Source: JBKECO01 sp047974745 | GTDB taxonomy: Bacteria; Bacillota; Clostridia; Lachnospirales; Lachnospiraceae | Length of the DNA stretch: 64,000 nucleotides | Assembly (NCBI GenBank): GCA_047974745.1 | Contig: JBKECO010000003.1 | Span: 248,001 to 312,000 of the forward strand | Reading direction: 5' to 3' | In this document: piece after piece, positions 36,465 through 44,101 of the stretch | Layout: the number at the start of each line of letters is the position of its first letter | Position numbering within the stretch: the first letter of the stretch is position 1 | Translations under genes and position numbers: made by a program | Notes under the pieces: generated by a model | Told to the model about the DNA's origin: nothing | What the model saw: only the letters and a program-made list of their open reading frames with translations | Database searches by the model: none

Positions 36465-36560
36465 AACGCAACAGTCACAGGTTTTCAATCAAACAGTCAT
36501 AGGTTTTTCAATCAAACAGGCACAGGTTTTTCATTACAACGTTCACAGATTCTATTTTTA
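36465..36560. repeat. Degenerate 23-bp direct repeats (3-4 copies) upstream of the leuS promoter
   Basis: Three head-to-tail copies, 36468-36490, 36491-36513 and 36514-36537, share ACAGTCACAGG then TTTTCAAT with a few substitutions. A fourth, decayed copy (TTCACAG) starts near 36538. There are no unique spacers. The repeats lie between the terminator of the secreted-protein gene and the leuS -35. Confidence 0.75.
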
Positions 36561-36561
36561 T

Positions 36562-36590
36562 AAAAAGAACCATGCCTAGTATGGCATGGT
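36562..36590 (-). terminator. Intrinsic terminator of the secreted-protein gene
   Basis: Minus strand ACCATGCC (36590-36583), loop ATACTA, GGCATGGT (36576-36569), then a T-rich tract. It lies 30 bp past the stop codon. Confidence 0.85.
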
Positions 36591-36619
36591 CTCATTTATA
36601 AATTCTATATTCTACTTTT

Positions 36620-37792
36620 TTAGGGCAGATCCGTAGACAGGCATAGAATCTTATCAATCGGTGAAGTCGAAATCCCATTACCATCTGCGCCTTCAAAATA
36701 CTTCTGGCAGGCAGATTCAAATAGAATCAGAAGCTCACCCTGTAAATATTCGATCTCTTCAGAACATGGGGGCATCTCAATAATTGTACTTGGGTGATTT
36801 GGATTTTGATCCAGATCCGCCAAGGACTGATACATGTGCAAAAATGAAGAATTTTTTCTTCCATACGAAGTACTCAGATAGACTCTGCCTTTATCATCAA
36901 AGGTAATCCCCTGTACCTTGGATGGTATCTGATACACCTGTTCCTTCGTCAACTGATTCTGCTCAAAAATATAGGATCCTAATTTTGAATTACCAAACAC
37001 AGTATGGGTCGCAATCCAGATCTTTCCATTAGAAAAGGTAACGCAGGATGGTTCCATATCTATTTTATAATGAAAGAACTGATCCGTACAATCGATCATC
37101 TTGTGTAGTTCCTTCTGTGCCAAGGACTTCACGATACTATAGGAAATGCGGGACATTGTATTATTATCTGAATTGCAGACCCAAATATTTTGTCCATCAA
37201 AAGCAATTCCACCCATATGACTATTGCCTCTTAGTCCAATCGATACCAGATATTCTCCTGTCTGCCTGTCAATTACATGGATACAGCCTGGATTATCAGG
37301 TGAATTTGCACTATAACTGCTAATCAGTATAAACTCATCTGTATAGGCGAGACCCTGCAGACATAGACTGGAATCCACAATCCTTTCGTTTAAAAGATCA
37401 GACTCGACCGTAGCCGGCAGACCCGGTATTGTGATGAAGTCTTCGAACCTGTAGTCGCAGTTCTTTAAACTGCTTGTATTTGAATTCCAGAAATTCGAAA
37501 GTCGATAACTAAAAGAAACAATGCTGTTCTCAGAGTCGACTTTACGTGTCCATTTTTGATAAACAATCTGGTCAGCAGAGATATCTGCTTCTGCCTGATC
37601 GATTCTCATACTCATTTCCTGATCAGCATAAAGTCCGGAAAAATCATAGCCGGATAGAACTTGTTCAGGAGAATATTCGGAGAAGACCACTTCCTTAAGT
37701 ATAATACGATCATTTTCATAGTTTCCTGAAAATCCTTGTAGGATCATTGAGATAATCAAAATGATGGATATATTTAACTGTATGATTTTCAT
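36620..37792 (-). CDS. Secreted protein of unknown function, beta-propeller-like repeats
   Basis: 390-aa protein. A signal peptide covers residues about 1-25 (hydrophobic IIQLNISIILIISMIL), with no lipobox. The rest has spaced strands resembling NHL/YncE-type blades: VESDLLNERIVDSSLCLQGLA-like start near 125, then IAFDGQNIWVCNSDNN, VTFSNGKIWIATHTVFG and ITFDDKGRVYLSTSYG. I do not recognise a named family. The start ATG at 37792 has GGAG at a good distance; the GTG at 37804 is part of that RBS. It has its own promoter and a folded leader, and a strong terminator, so it forms a single-gene unit. Confidence 0.75.
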   Translation of the reverse strand: MKIIQLNISIILIISMILQGFSGNYENDRIILKEVVFSEYSPEQVLSGYDFSGLYADQEMSMRIDQAEADISADQIVYQKWTRKVDSENSIVSFSYRLSNFWNSNTSSLKNCDYRFEDFITIPGLPATVESDLLNERIVDSSLCLQGLAYTDEFILISSYSANSPDNPGCIHVIDRQTGEYLVSIGLRGNSHMGGIAFDGQNIWVCNSDNNTMSRISYSIVKSLAQKELHKMIDCTDQFFHYKIDMEPSCVTFSNGKIWIATHTVFGNSKLGSYIFEQNQLTKEQVYQIPSKVQGITFDDKGRVYLSTSYGRKNSSFLHMYQSLADLDQNPNHPSTIIEMPPCSEEIEYLQGELLILFESACQKYFEGADGNGISTSPIDKILCLSTDLP

Positions 37793-37806
37793 GCTGCTCT
37801 CCACAA

Positions 37807-37873
37807 TATTAGTAGATCAGCAAACGGCTGGCCCCTCTTCCCTCCATTTGCTGAGTGTTTCTGAGTACTAATA
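37807..37873 (-). other. Folded 5' leader upstream of the secreted-protein gene
   Basis: Minus strand TATTAGTA (37873-37866) pairs with TACTAATA (37814-37807), and inside it TCAGCAAA (37854-37847) pairs with TTTGCTGA (37824-37817). An 11-nt/2-nt internal loop and a purine-rich 22-nt apical loop containing GGAGGGAAGAGGGG remain. No U-tract follows. It begins about 8 nt after the predicted transcription start. It matches no riboswitch class I can recognise. Confidence 0.55.
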
Positions 37874-37887
37874 GTATGAAGCTTCAC

Positions 37888-37916
37888 TTAATAGCTCTTT
37901 TTCAATGGAATCACAA
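37888..37916 (-). promoter_or_regulatory. Predicted promoter of the secreted-protein gene
   Basis: Minus strand TTGTGA (37916-37911), 17-nt spacer, TATTAA (37893-37888). The -35 overlaps the stop codon of the EF-G-like gene. Confidence 0.5.
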
Positions 37917-40001
37917 TTCAGAATGATCTAACTTGCTTTCTCGTTCTTTGATTTGTTTTTCCTGAACATCAGCCGGTGCCTGCTCATATCTGGCAAATTC
38001 ATAGGAAAAATCTCCGGCACCACCGGTCATGGATCTAAGATCCGTATTATATCCATCCAGCTCCGTGTAAGGAATATCTGCTTCTATTTCCTGCATGCCC
38101 TCTGGAAGTGGATTCATTCCAAGAACTCTTCCTCGTTTCTTGTTCAGGTCACCCATGACATCACCGGTATATCGATCAGGAATCACCACCTTGAGATTAG
38201 CGATTGGTTCAAGTAAAATTGGTGATGCATCCAAAAAGCCTTTTTTGAACGCCTGCCTCGCTGCTGTCTTAAATGCGAGTTCTGACGAATCTACCGGATG
38301 GTAGGAACCATCATATAAAACTGCCTTTACCCCAACTACAGGATAAGCTGCAAGTGGTCCTTTCTTTACCGATTCCTGCAGACCTTTTTCTACAGCAGGG
38401 AAGTAATTCTTTGGCACTGCTCCACCAACAACGATCTGTTCGAATTCAAATGCCTCATCCAGATTACCACTGGGCTCAAATGTCATTTTTACATGACCAT
38501 ATTGACCATGGCCACCAGATTGTTTCTTATATTTGGAATCAACATCTGATTTTTTGCGAATCGTCTCTCGAAATGCAACTTTAGGCTTCGAAAGCTCAAG
38601 TTCAATTTTGTATTTGTCAAAGAGCTTTGCTACCGCTACTTCGATCTGCTGATCTCCGATTCCATACAAAAGAGTTTGACTGTTCTCACTGTCATTCACA
38701 TGCTTTAATGTCAGATCTTCCATTGTCAGCTTTTGGAGTGCCTGAGAGATCTTGTCCTCATCTCCCTTGTTCTTTGCTTTGTATCGAACAGAAGTATATG
38801 GTGTTGAAATACTTGTTCTGATAAATACGACAGGATTGCTCTTGGTGGATAAGGAATCGGTTGTCAGAGTATTGGAAAGTTTTGCTAAAGCGCCAATATC
38901 ACCCGCATGCAGTTCTTTAACTTCGTCTGTTCTGCCACCTGTCATGACGAAGAGCTTTCCAATCTTTTCTTCCGTATCTCTATGATGATTATAAAGAATA
39001 TCATCCGACTTCAAGACACCGGAGTTCACTTTGATCAATGAATATTTACCTATAAATGGATCTACGATCGATTTGAATACATAGGCAGATTTTGGTTTGG
39101 AAAAATCATAGTCCGCATGAAAAACGTCATTTGTTTTCGTGTTGATTCCTGCGCAGCTTCTCTTCTCCGGACTTGGCAGGTACTTACTGATATCATCAAG
39201 CAGTGTATAGACTCCCTGTGCAAGAACAGATGATCCCATGGTGACCGGAACGATACTGCCATCTGCTACATTCGCTCTGAGTGCCTGTCGGATCTCATCA
39301 ATTGAAAAAGTGTCCCCATTGAAATACCTTTCCATAAAATCTTCACTTGTCTCAGCCACCGCTTCCATTAATGCTTCTGAATATTGCTCAAGATTGGGCA
39401 GAGAGTATTCTGGTATTTCCGCTTCGATTACTTTTCCCTGTGCGTCCCACTTATTTGCAGTGCGGCTGACAACATTAACATAACCGGTAAAATGCATATT
39501 CTCACGAATCGGAAGATGAAATGGTGCAATTTTCTTGCCATACATTTCTTGGAGATCTTCCACTACCTGACGAAAGCTTGCATCATCAATATCCATTTCA
39601 GAAACAAAGATCATTCGGGGCAATTTGTATTTCTCGCAGATCTGCCATGCCTTTTTGGTGCCCTCCTGGATTCCTGACTTTCCGGAAACAACGATAATTG
39701 CGGAATCTGCTGCAGAAACGGCTTCTTCCACCTCTCCAACGAAATCAAAGTATCCTGGCGTATCTAAAATATTGATTTTCAGACTATCCCATAAAACAGG
39801 AATTACAGAGGTGTTTATTGAAAATGTTCGCTTTATCTCTTCCTTATCAAAATCACTGATTGTATTACCATCTGTGACCTTCCCCATCCTGTTCGTCATA
39901 CCGGCAAGATATGCCATTGATTCAACAAGACTCGTTTTACCACTTCCACCATGTCCTAGTAAGACCACGTTGCGAATTTTATCAGTTGTGTAAACATTCA
40001 T
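37911..40001 (-). CDS. EF-G-like translation GTPase (FusA2-type paralogue)
   Basis: 696-aa protein with the five EF-G domains. The P-loop is GHGGSGKTS at about residues 16-24 instead of the AHIDAGKTT of ordinary EF-G. The G3 motif is DTPGYFDF, with Tyr where EF-G has the catalytic His. The G4 position reads SEMD instead of NKMD. Domain IV keeps GGHGQYGHVKM and the C-terminal domains look complete. The paralogue group is known (EF-G-2 of Thermus is similar) but its function is unclear. The ATG at 40001 has RBS GGAGG; a frame to 40016 exists. It has its own promoter. Confidence 0.88.
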   Translation of the reverse strand: MNVYTTDKIRNVVLLGHGGSGKTSLVESMAYLAGMTNRMGKVTDGNTISDFDKEEIKRTFSINTSVIPVLWDSLKINILDTPGYFDFVGEVEEAVSAADSAIIVVSGKSGIQEGTKKAWQICEKYKLPRMIFVSEMDIDDASFRQVVEDLQEMYGKKIAPFHLPIRENMHFTGYVNVVSRTANKWDAQGKVIEAEIPEYSLPNLEQYSEALMEAVAETSEDFMERYFNGDTFSIDEIRQALRANVADGSIVPVTMGSSVLAQGVYTLLDDISKYLPSPEKRSCAGINTKTNDVFHADYDFSKPKSAYVFKSIVDPFIGKYSLIKVNSGVLKSDDILYNHHRDTEEKIGKLFVMTGGRTDEVKELHAGDIGALAKLSNTLTTDSLSTKSNPVVFIRTSISTPYTSVRYKAKNKGDEDKISQALQKLTMEDLTLKHVNDSENSQTLLYGIGDQQIEVAVAKLFDKYKIELELSKPKVAFRETIRKKSDVDSKYKKQSGGHGQYGHVKMTFEPSGNLDEAFEFEQIVVGGAVPKNYFPAVEKGLQESVKKGPLAAYPVVGVKAVLYDGSYHPVDSSELAFKTAARQAFKKGFLDASPILLEPIANLKVVIPDRYTGDVMGDLNKKRGRVLGMNPLPEGMQEIEADIPYTELDGYNTDLRSMTGGAGDFSYEFARYEQAPADVQEKQIKERESKLDHSEL

Positions 40002-40031
40002 AGCAATTTCCTCCAATTCGATTGTATTGTT

Positions 40032-40060
40032 ATATATATATTACTAAAGATACAGTTCAA
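40032..40060 (-). promoter_or_regulatory. Predicted promoter of the EF-G-like gene
   Basis: Minus strand TTGAAC (40060-40055), 17-nt spacer, a -10 within the TATATATATA tract (40037-40032). Confidence 0.5.
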
Positions 40061-40153
40061 AAACAATATAATTATTCATATTAACCATAAGTAATTTTAC
40101 TCAAATGATTTTGATTCGTCATTTTGTACTATTATAGCAATTATGCGCTTTAT

Positions 40154-40201
40154 CACTTTAAAGTGTTGACTTTACAAGTCCTTCCATTTATGATGTATAA
40201 T
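40154..40201 (+). promoter_or_regulatory. Promoter region of tyrA-aroA with a 12-bp palindrome
   Basis: Perfect TATAAT at 40196-40201 with a candidate -35 TTACAA at 40172-40177 (18-nt spacer); TTGACT at 40166 is too far upstream. The palindrome CACTTTAAAGTG (40154-40165) abuts it and could be an operator. Confidence 0.5.
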
Positions 40202-40226
40202 AGTACTTGAAAGGAAATAAGTAACT

Positions 40227-41324
40227 ATGCAGATAAAAAAAATTGGTTTTATTGGTCTTGGATTGATTGGTGGATCGCTTGTAAAAACAATTCGCCGAGT
40301 GCATCCCGAGATTGAAATGATCGCTGTATCAGGTCGTGAATCAACAATTGTAGCGGCCTACGATCAGGGTCTAATCACAAATTGCAGGAACCTGGAGTTG
40401 GATTCCTTTTGCGACTGTCAGTATGTTTTTCTCTGTACACCTGTACAGCAGAATCAAAGGTATCTGGAACAATTGAAAAAGGTGCTGAATAAAGATACTA
40501 TTATAACTGATGTAGGCAGCGTGAAAGGGGATATTCATTCTACGATACATTCGTTAGGACTTGAATCAGTATTTATTGGCGGACATCCAATGGCAGGATC
40601 GGAAAAAACAGGACTAGAGAATGCGACTTCTTATCTGTTTGAGAATGCATTTTATATTCTGACCCCGGGTCTTGGCACTTCGGACCTCCGTGTGAAAGAA
40701 TTCTTTCAATTTATTTCTTCACTTGGTGCAATTCCGATCATACTAGACTACAAAGCTCATGATCATGCAACCGCAGCTATCAGTCATGTACCTCATATTA
40801 TAGCTTCAGCACTTGTCAACCTTGTGAGAAAAACAGATGACGATCGCGAAACAATGAAAATGATTGCAGCAGGCGGCTTTAAGGATATCACCAGAATCGC
40901 CTCATCTTCTCCTATCATGTGGGAAGAGATCTGTATTTCGAATAAAGACGCCATTCTAGGAACCATTCTTTCCTTTCAGGAGGAATTGGCGGAAATCGTA
41001 AAAACAATCCAGGAGAGCAAGGAATCTGCTGTTCTTGATTTTTTTCAGAATGCCAAAGATTATAGAGATTCCCTCTCAATATCTTCGACTATACAGACAC
41101 GGACCATTTTTGAGTTCTACTGTGATCTGATTGATGAAGCAGGTGGTATTGCTGCAATTGCAACGATATTGGCCTCAAACCGACTGAGTATCAAAAATAT
41201 CGGGATAATACATAATCGGGAATTTGAGGATGGAGTTTTAAAAATCGAAATGTATGATAAAGAATCCTATCATAAAAGTATCGAAATACTAAGAAAATAC
41301 CACTATGTCATATATGAAAGGTAG
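40227..41324 (+). CDS. tyrA: Prephenate dehydrogenase with C-terminal ACT domain
   Basis: Converts prephenate to 4-hydroxyphenylpyruvate in tyrosine synthesis. At 365 aa, the Rossmann motif GFIGLGLIGGSL is at about 7-18, DVGSVKGDI near 97, and the substrate-binding GGHPMAGSEKTG near 118. Residues about 295-365 form an ACT domain (GGIAAIATILASNRLSIKNI), the usual site for feedback control by tyrosine. There is no chorismate mutase fusion. aroA follows by 8 bp, so the two form a short aromatic operon. RBS AAAGGAAATAAG. Confidence 0.94.
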   Translation: MQIKKIGFIGLGLIGGSLVKTIRRVHPEIEMIAVSGRESTIVAAYDQGLITNCRNLELDSFCDCQYVFLCTPVQQNQRYLEQLKKVLNKDTIITDVGSVKGDIHSTIHSLGLESVFIGGHPMAGSEKTGLENATSYLFENAFYILTPGLGTSDLRVKEFFQFISSLGAIPIILDYKAHDHATAAISHVPHIIASALVNLVRKTDDDRETMKMIAAGGFKDITRIASSSPIMWEEICISNKDAILGTILSFQEELAEIVKTIQESKESAVLDFFQNAKDYRDSLSISSTIQTRTIFEFYCDLIDEAGGIAAIATILASNRLSIKNIGIIHNREFEDGVLKIEMYDKESYHKSIEILRKYHYVIYER

Positions 41325-41332
41325 ACCACTCA

Positions 41333-42619
41333 ATGAATCTAAGAACCTGCAGTAAGCTGGAAGGATCCGTTTTCATTCCAGGTGACAAATCCATATCTCA
41401 CAGAGCCATTATGTTTGGTGCGATCGCAAATGGAAAAACAACAGTCAAGAACTTTCTTCAAGGGGCAGACTGTCTGTCAACTATTGCATGCTTTCGGTCG
41501 ATGGGTATTGAGATCGAAAATGAATCGGATATCGTGACTGTTCATGGCAAAGGACTGCATGGACTAAAGGCACCTTATGAAACTCTTGATGTTGGAAACA
41601 GTGGAACAACCACCAGGCTGATTTCTGGAATTTTGTCAGGTCAGTCATTTTCCTGTGAACTCAATGGGGATGAATCGATCCAAAAGCGACCCATGAAACG
41701 GATTTTAGAGCCTCTTCGCCTTATGAATGCAGATGTAAAAAGTAAGCTGGATAATAATTGTACCCCATTACTCTATGCACCTTCCACACTTTGCGGCATC
41801 ACATATCATACACCGGTGGCAAGCGCTCAGATCAAGTCGTGCCTGCTGCTTGCAGGACTGTATGCAGATTCCCCAACAACAGTAATAGAGCCTACTTTGT
41901 CTAGAAATCATACAGAGTTAATGTTAAGGGCATTTGGTGCAGATTTAAGGACGACAGGCACATCTTCTACAATCTATCCCGCTTCCCAATTATATGGTCA
42001 GGAAATCACGGTTCCAGGGGACATCTCTTCTGCTGCTTACTTCATTGCTGCAGGATTGCTGCTTCCCGGTCCTGGTATCCGAATTCTTAATGTTGGTGTC
42101 AATCCCACAAGAGATGGAATTCTTCGTGTATTAGAGGCTATGGGTGCAAAGATAATAAAAGAAAATGAAAGAATTGTTCAGGGCGAACCTGTTGCAGATC
42201 TATATGTGGAGCACAGCCATCTGACGGGAGTTAAAATCTCAGGTTCCATTATTCCATCTCTGATTGATGAAATTCCCATTCTTGCTGTTCTGGCTGCTTT
42301 TGCCGATGGAACGACAGAAATTTCAGATGCAAAGGAATTGAGAGTAAAAGAAACAGACCGTGTTTTGACAGTCTGTGAAAATTTAAGCAGGATGGGTGTT
42401 CAGACTAACGCCAAAGAAGATGGCATGACGATATTTGGAGGTGTTGATTCGACTCAGCGAACTATTATTTTTGACAGCTTTTTGGATCACCGAATCGCCA
42501 TGGCCTTTTCCGTTGCTGCATTAGCACTAAATCCAGATTGTGAGCTAAACGATGCAAAATGCGTTGACATATCCTACCCTAATTTCTATAAAGATCTATA
42601 TGCTCTGATTTCGGAGTAA
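41333..42619 (+). CDS. aroA: 3-phosphoshikimate 1-carboxyvinyltransferase (EPSP synthase)
   Basis: 428-aa shikimate pathway enzyme joining shikimate-3-phosphate and PEP. It has PGDKSISHRAIMFGA at residues about 16-30, GNSGTTTRL near 91, and the C-terminal DHRIAMAFSVAALA. The GDKSISHRA version suggests a class II-like, typically less glyphosate-sensitive, enzyme; this is inference. It ends at a bidirectional terminator shared with the convergent PilZ gene. Confidence 0.95.
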   Translation: MNLRTCSKLEGSVFIPGDKSISHRAIMFGAIANGKTTVKNFLQGADCLSTIACFRSMGIEIENESDIVTVHGKGLHGLKAPYETLDVGNSGTTTRLISGILSGQSFSCELNGDESIQKRPMKRILEPLRLMNADVKSKLDNNCTPLLYAPSTLCGITYHTPVASAQIKSCLLLAGLYADSPTTVIEPTLSRNHTELMLRAFGADLRTTGTSSTIYPASQLYGQEITVPGDISSAAYFIAAGLLLPGPGIRILNVGVNPTRDGILRVLEAMGAKIIKENERIVQGEPVADLYVEHSHLTGVKISGSIIPSLIDEIPILAVLAAFADGTTEISDAKELRVKETDRVLTVCENLSRMGVQTNAKEDGMTIFGGVDSTQRTIIFDSFLDHRIAMAFSVAALALNPDCELNDAKCVDISYPNFYKDLYALISE

Positions 42620-42668
42620 AAAAGTACTTCTCCCCCAGCGTTGCTGGCATAAGGGAGAAGTACTTTTT
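42619..42668. terminator. Bidirectional terminator between aroA and the PilZ gene
   Basis: AAAAAGTACTTCTCCC (42619-42634) pairs with GGGAGAAGTACTTTTT (42653-42668). Inside it CCAGC (42634-42638) and GCTGG (42642-42646) can form a second small stem. A/T tracts at both ends allow use from both strands. Confidence 0.88.
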
Positions 42669-43008
42669 AGGTTTCATTGAAAATATTATAGATATCAATT
42701 TTAATCGCATCTGCATCTGTCATACCAATAAACGATGCTCCATAATGGTAGATCCCATCCTCATCTTCATTCGTACGTACGATTTCTATCACGGCAGCAA
42801 TCACTTCTTTTGTCCAGATCTGAATTTGTGTGTCATAATAGGTATCGACTTGCAGTTTCTGTGAAGTACGAAATCCAATTCCCGATCTCGATAGATCCGT
42901 CACTTCAACATTAATATATTTCGTATCTGTTGTACCCTGACTATAAAGTCTTTCCAACTGAACTACAACACGTAAATCCAAACGCTTGTTTCTTCTTTTT
43001 TCTTGCAT
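42667..43008 (-). CDS. PilZ domain protein (probable c-di-GMP receptor)
   Basis: 113-aa stand-alone PilZ domain. The N-terminal Arg cluster KRRNKRLDLR (residues 4-13) and the later DLSRSGIGF (about 38-46) form the two-part RxxxR...D/NxSxxG c-di-GMP-binding signature. No other domain is present. It is the last gene of the pheS-pheT-queA unit (24-bp gap after queA). No cyclase or phosphodiesterase gene is in the window, so ligand and target are inferred from family. Confidence 0.85.
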   Translation of the reverse strand: MQEKRRNKRLDLRVVVQLERLYSQGTTDTKYINVEVTDLSRSGIGFRTSQKLQVDTYYDTQIQIWTKEVIAAVIEIVRTNEDEDGIYHYGASFIGMTDADAIKIDIYNIFNET

Positions 43009-43032
43009 AGTAAAAATCCTCCTGTCAGTGTG

Positions 43033-44067
43033 TTATGATTCCGGGTTGATTAACATTGCATCCCCAAAGCTGAAAAATCGATATTTCTCATCAACTGCAA
43101 CCTGATATGCGGATAGAACAGATTCTCTGTCAGCAAGTGCAGAGACAAGCATTACCAGCGTTGATTCTGGCAGGTGAAAATTTGTAATGAGCCCGTCAAT
43201 GATTTTGAATTCATATCCTGGATAGATGAAAATATCAGTCCAACCACTTTTTTCCATAAGTTTTCCATTGCTGTCTGCAGCTGACTCCATGGTTCTCGTA
43301 CTTGTTGTTCCAACAGCGATTACTCTTCCGCCGTTCTCTTTTACTCTGTTCACAGTCTCTGCAGTTTCTCTGGTGATCTGAAAAAATTCAGAGTGCATAT
43401 GGTGATTTAAAATATCCTTCTCTTTTACTGGCCGGAAGGTGCCTAGACCAACATGTAATGTGATTTCAACAATTTCAATACCTTGTTCCCGAATTTTTTT
43501 CAGTAACTCTGCTGTAAAATGCAATCCCGCAGTAGGTGCAGCTGCGGAGCCTTCGTATTTGGCATAGACCGTCTGATATCTGTTCTTGTCTGCTAAACTA
43601 TGGGTGATATAGGGAGGCAGAGGCACCTGACCGAGTTCATCTAATATCTCTTCGAAAATTCCATCGTAATAAAATTTAATCAGTCTGTTTCCTTCTTCCA
43701 ATACATTTATTACCTCACAGGTTAGCCTTCCATCGCCAAAAGTGATCTTACTTCCTATTTTAGCCTTTTTTCCAGGTTTTACAAGAGTTTCCCATATATC
43801 GTTCTCTGTTCTTCTCAAAAGCAGCAGCTCTATGGCGCCACCTGTGTCCATACGCTGTCCAAACAGTCTCGCAGGAATTACTTTCGTATTATTTAAAACG
43901 ATACAATCTCCTTTTCTCAAAAAGGAAGTAATATCTTTAAAATGCTTATGTTCGATCTGGCCTGATTTTGCGCCAAGTACCATTAATCTGGAGGATGACC
44001 TGTCTTCTAAAGGATCCTGTGCAATAAGCTCCTCTGGAAGATCATAATAAAAATCACTTAGTTCCAT
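43033..44067 (-). CDS. queA: S-adenosylmethionine:tRNA ribosyltransferase-isomerase
   Basis: 344-aa enzyme that moves the ribosyl group of SAM onto preQ1 in tRNA to give epoxyqueuosine. The N-terminus (LSDFYYDLPEELIAQ) and the motifs SSSRLMVL, VLNNTKVIPARLFG and GLHFTAELLKKI match QueA. It is not next to tgt here, as it often is elsewhere; it follows pheT by 34 bp and probably shares the Phe T-box-controlled transcript. Confidence 0.96.
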   Translation of the reverse strand: MELSDFYYDLPEELIAQDPLEDRSSSRLMVLGAKSGQIEHKHFKDITSFLRKGDCIVLNNTKVIPARLFGQRMDTGGAIELLLLRRTENDIWETLVKPGKKAKIGSKITFGDGRLTCEVINVLEEGNRLIKFYYDGIFEEILDELGQVPLPPYITHSLADKNRYQTVYAKYEGSAAAPTAGLHFTAELLKKIREQGIEIVEITLHVGLGTFRPVKEKDILNHHMHSEFFQITRETAETVNRVKENGGRVIAVGTTSTRTMESAADSNGKLMEKSGWTDIFIYPGYEFKIIDGLITNFHLPESTLVMLVSALADRESVLSAYQVAVDEKYRFFSFGDAMLINPES

Positions 44068-44101
44068 TTAAATCTCCACTTTTTCTATTCATTTTGATGT
44101 T

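Noticed and set aside
36344..36480. T-box for leuS (and similarly for leuC, ilvN, thrC)
   Set aside because: None of these leaders contains the GGGTGG...GCGG core or a long enough stem I; only pheST does.
36465..36560. Short CRISPR-like array before leuS
   Set aside because: Repeats are directly adjacent with no unique spacers and no cas genes are present.
40031..40040. TA dinucleotide tract as a phase-variable repeat
   Set aside because: Only five TA units and they serve as the -10 region of the EF-G-like gene; no coding or spacer effect is evident.
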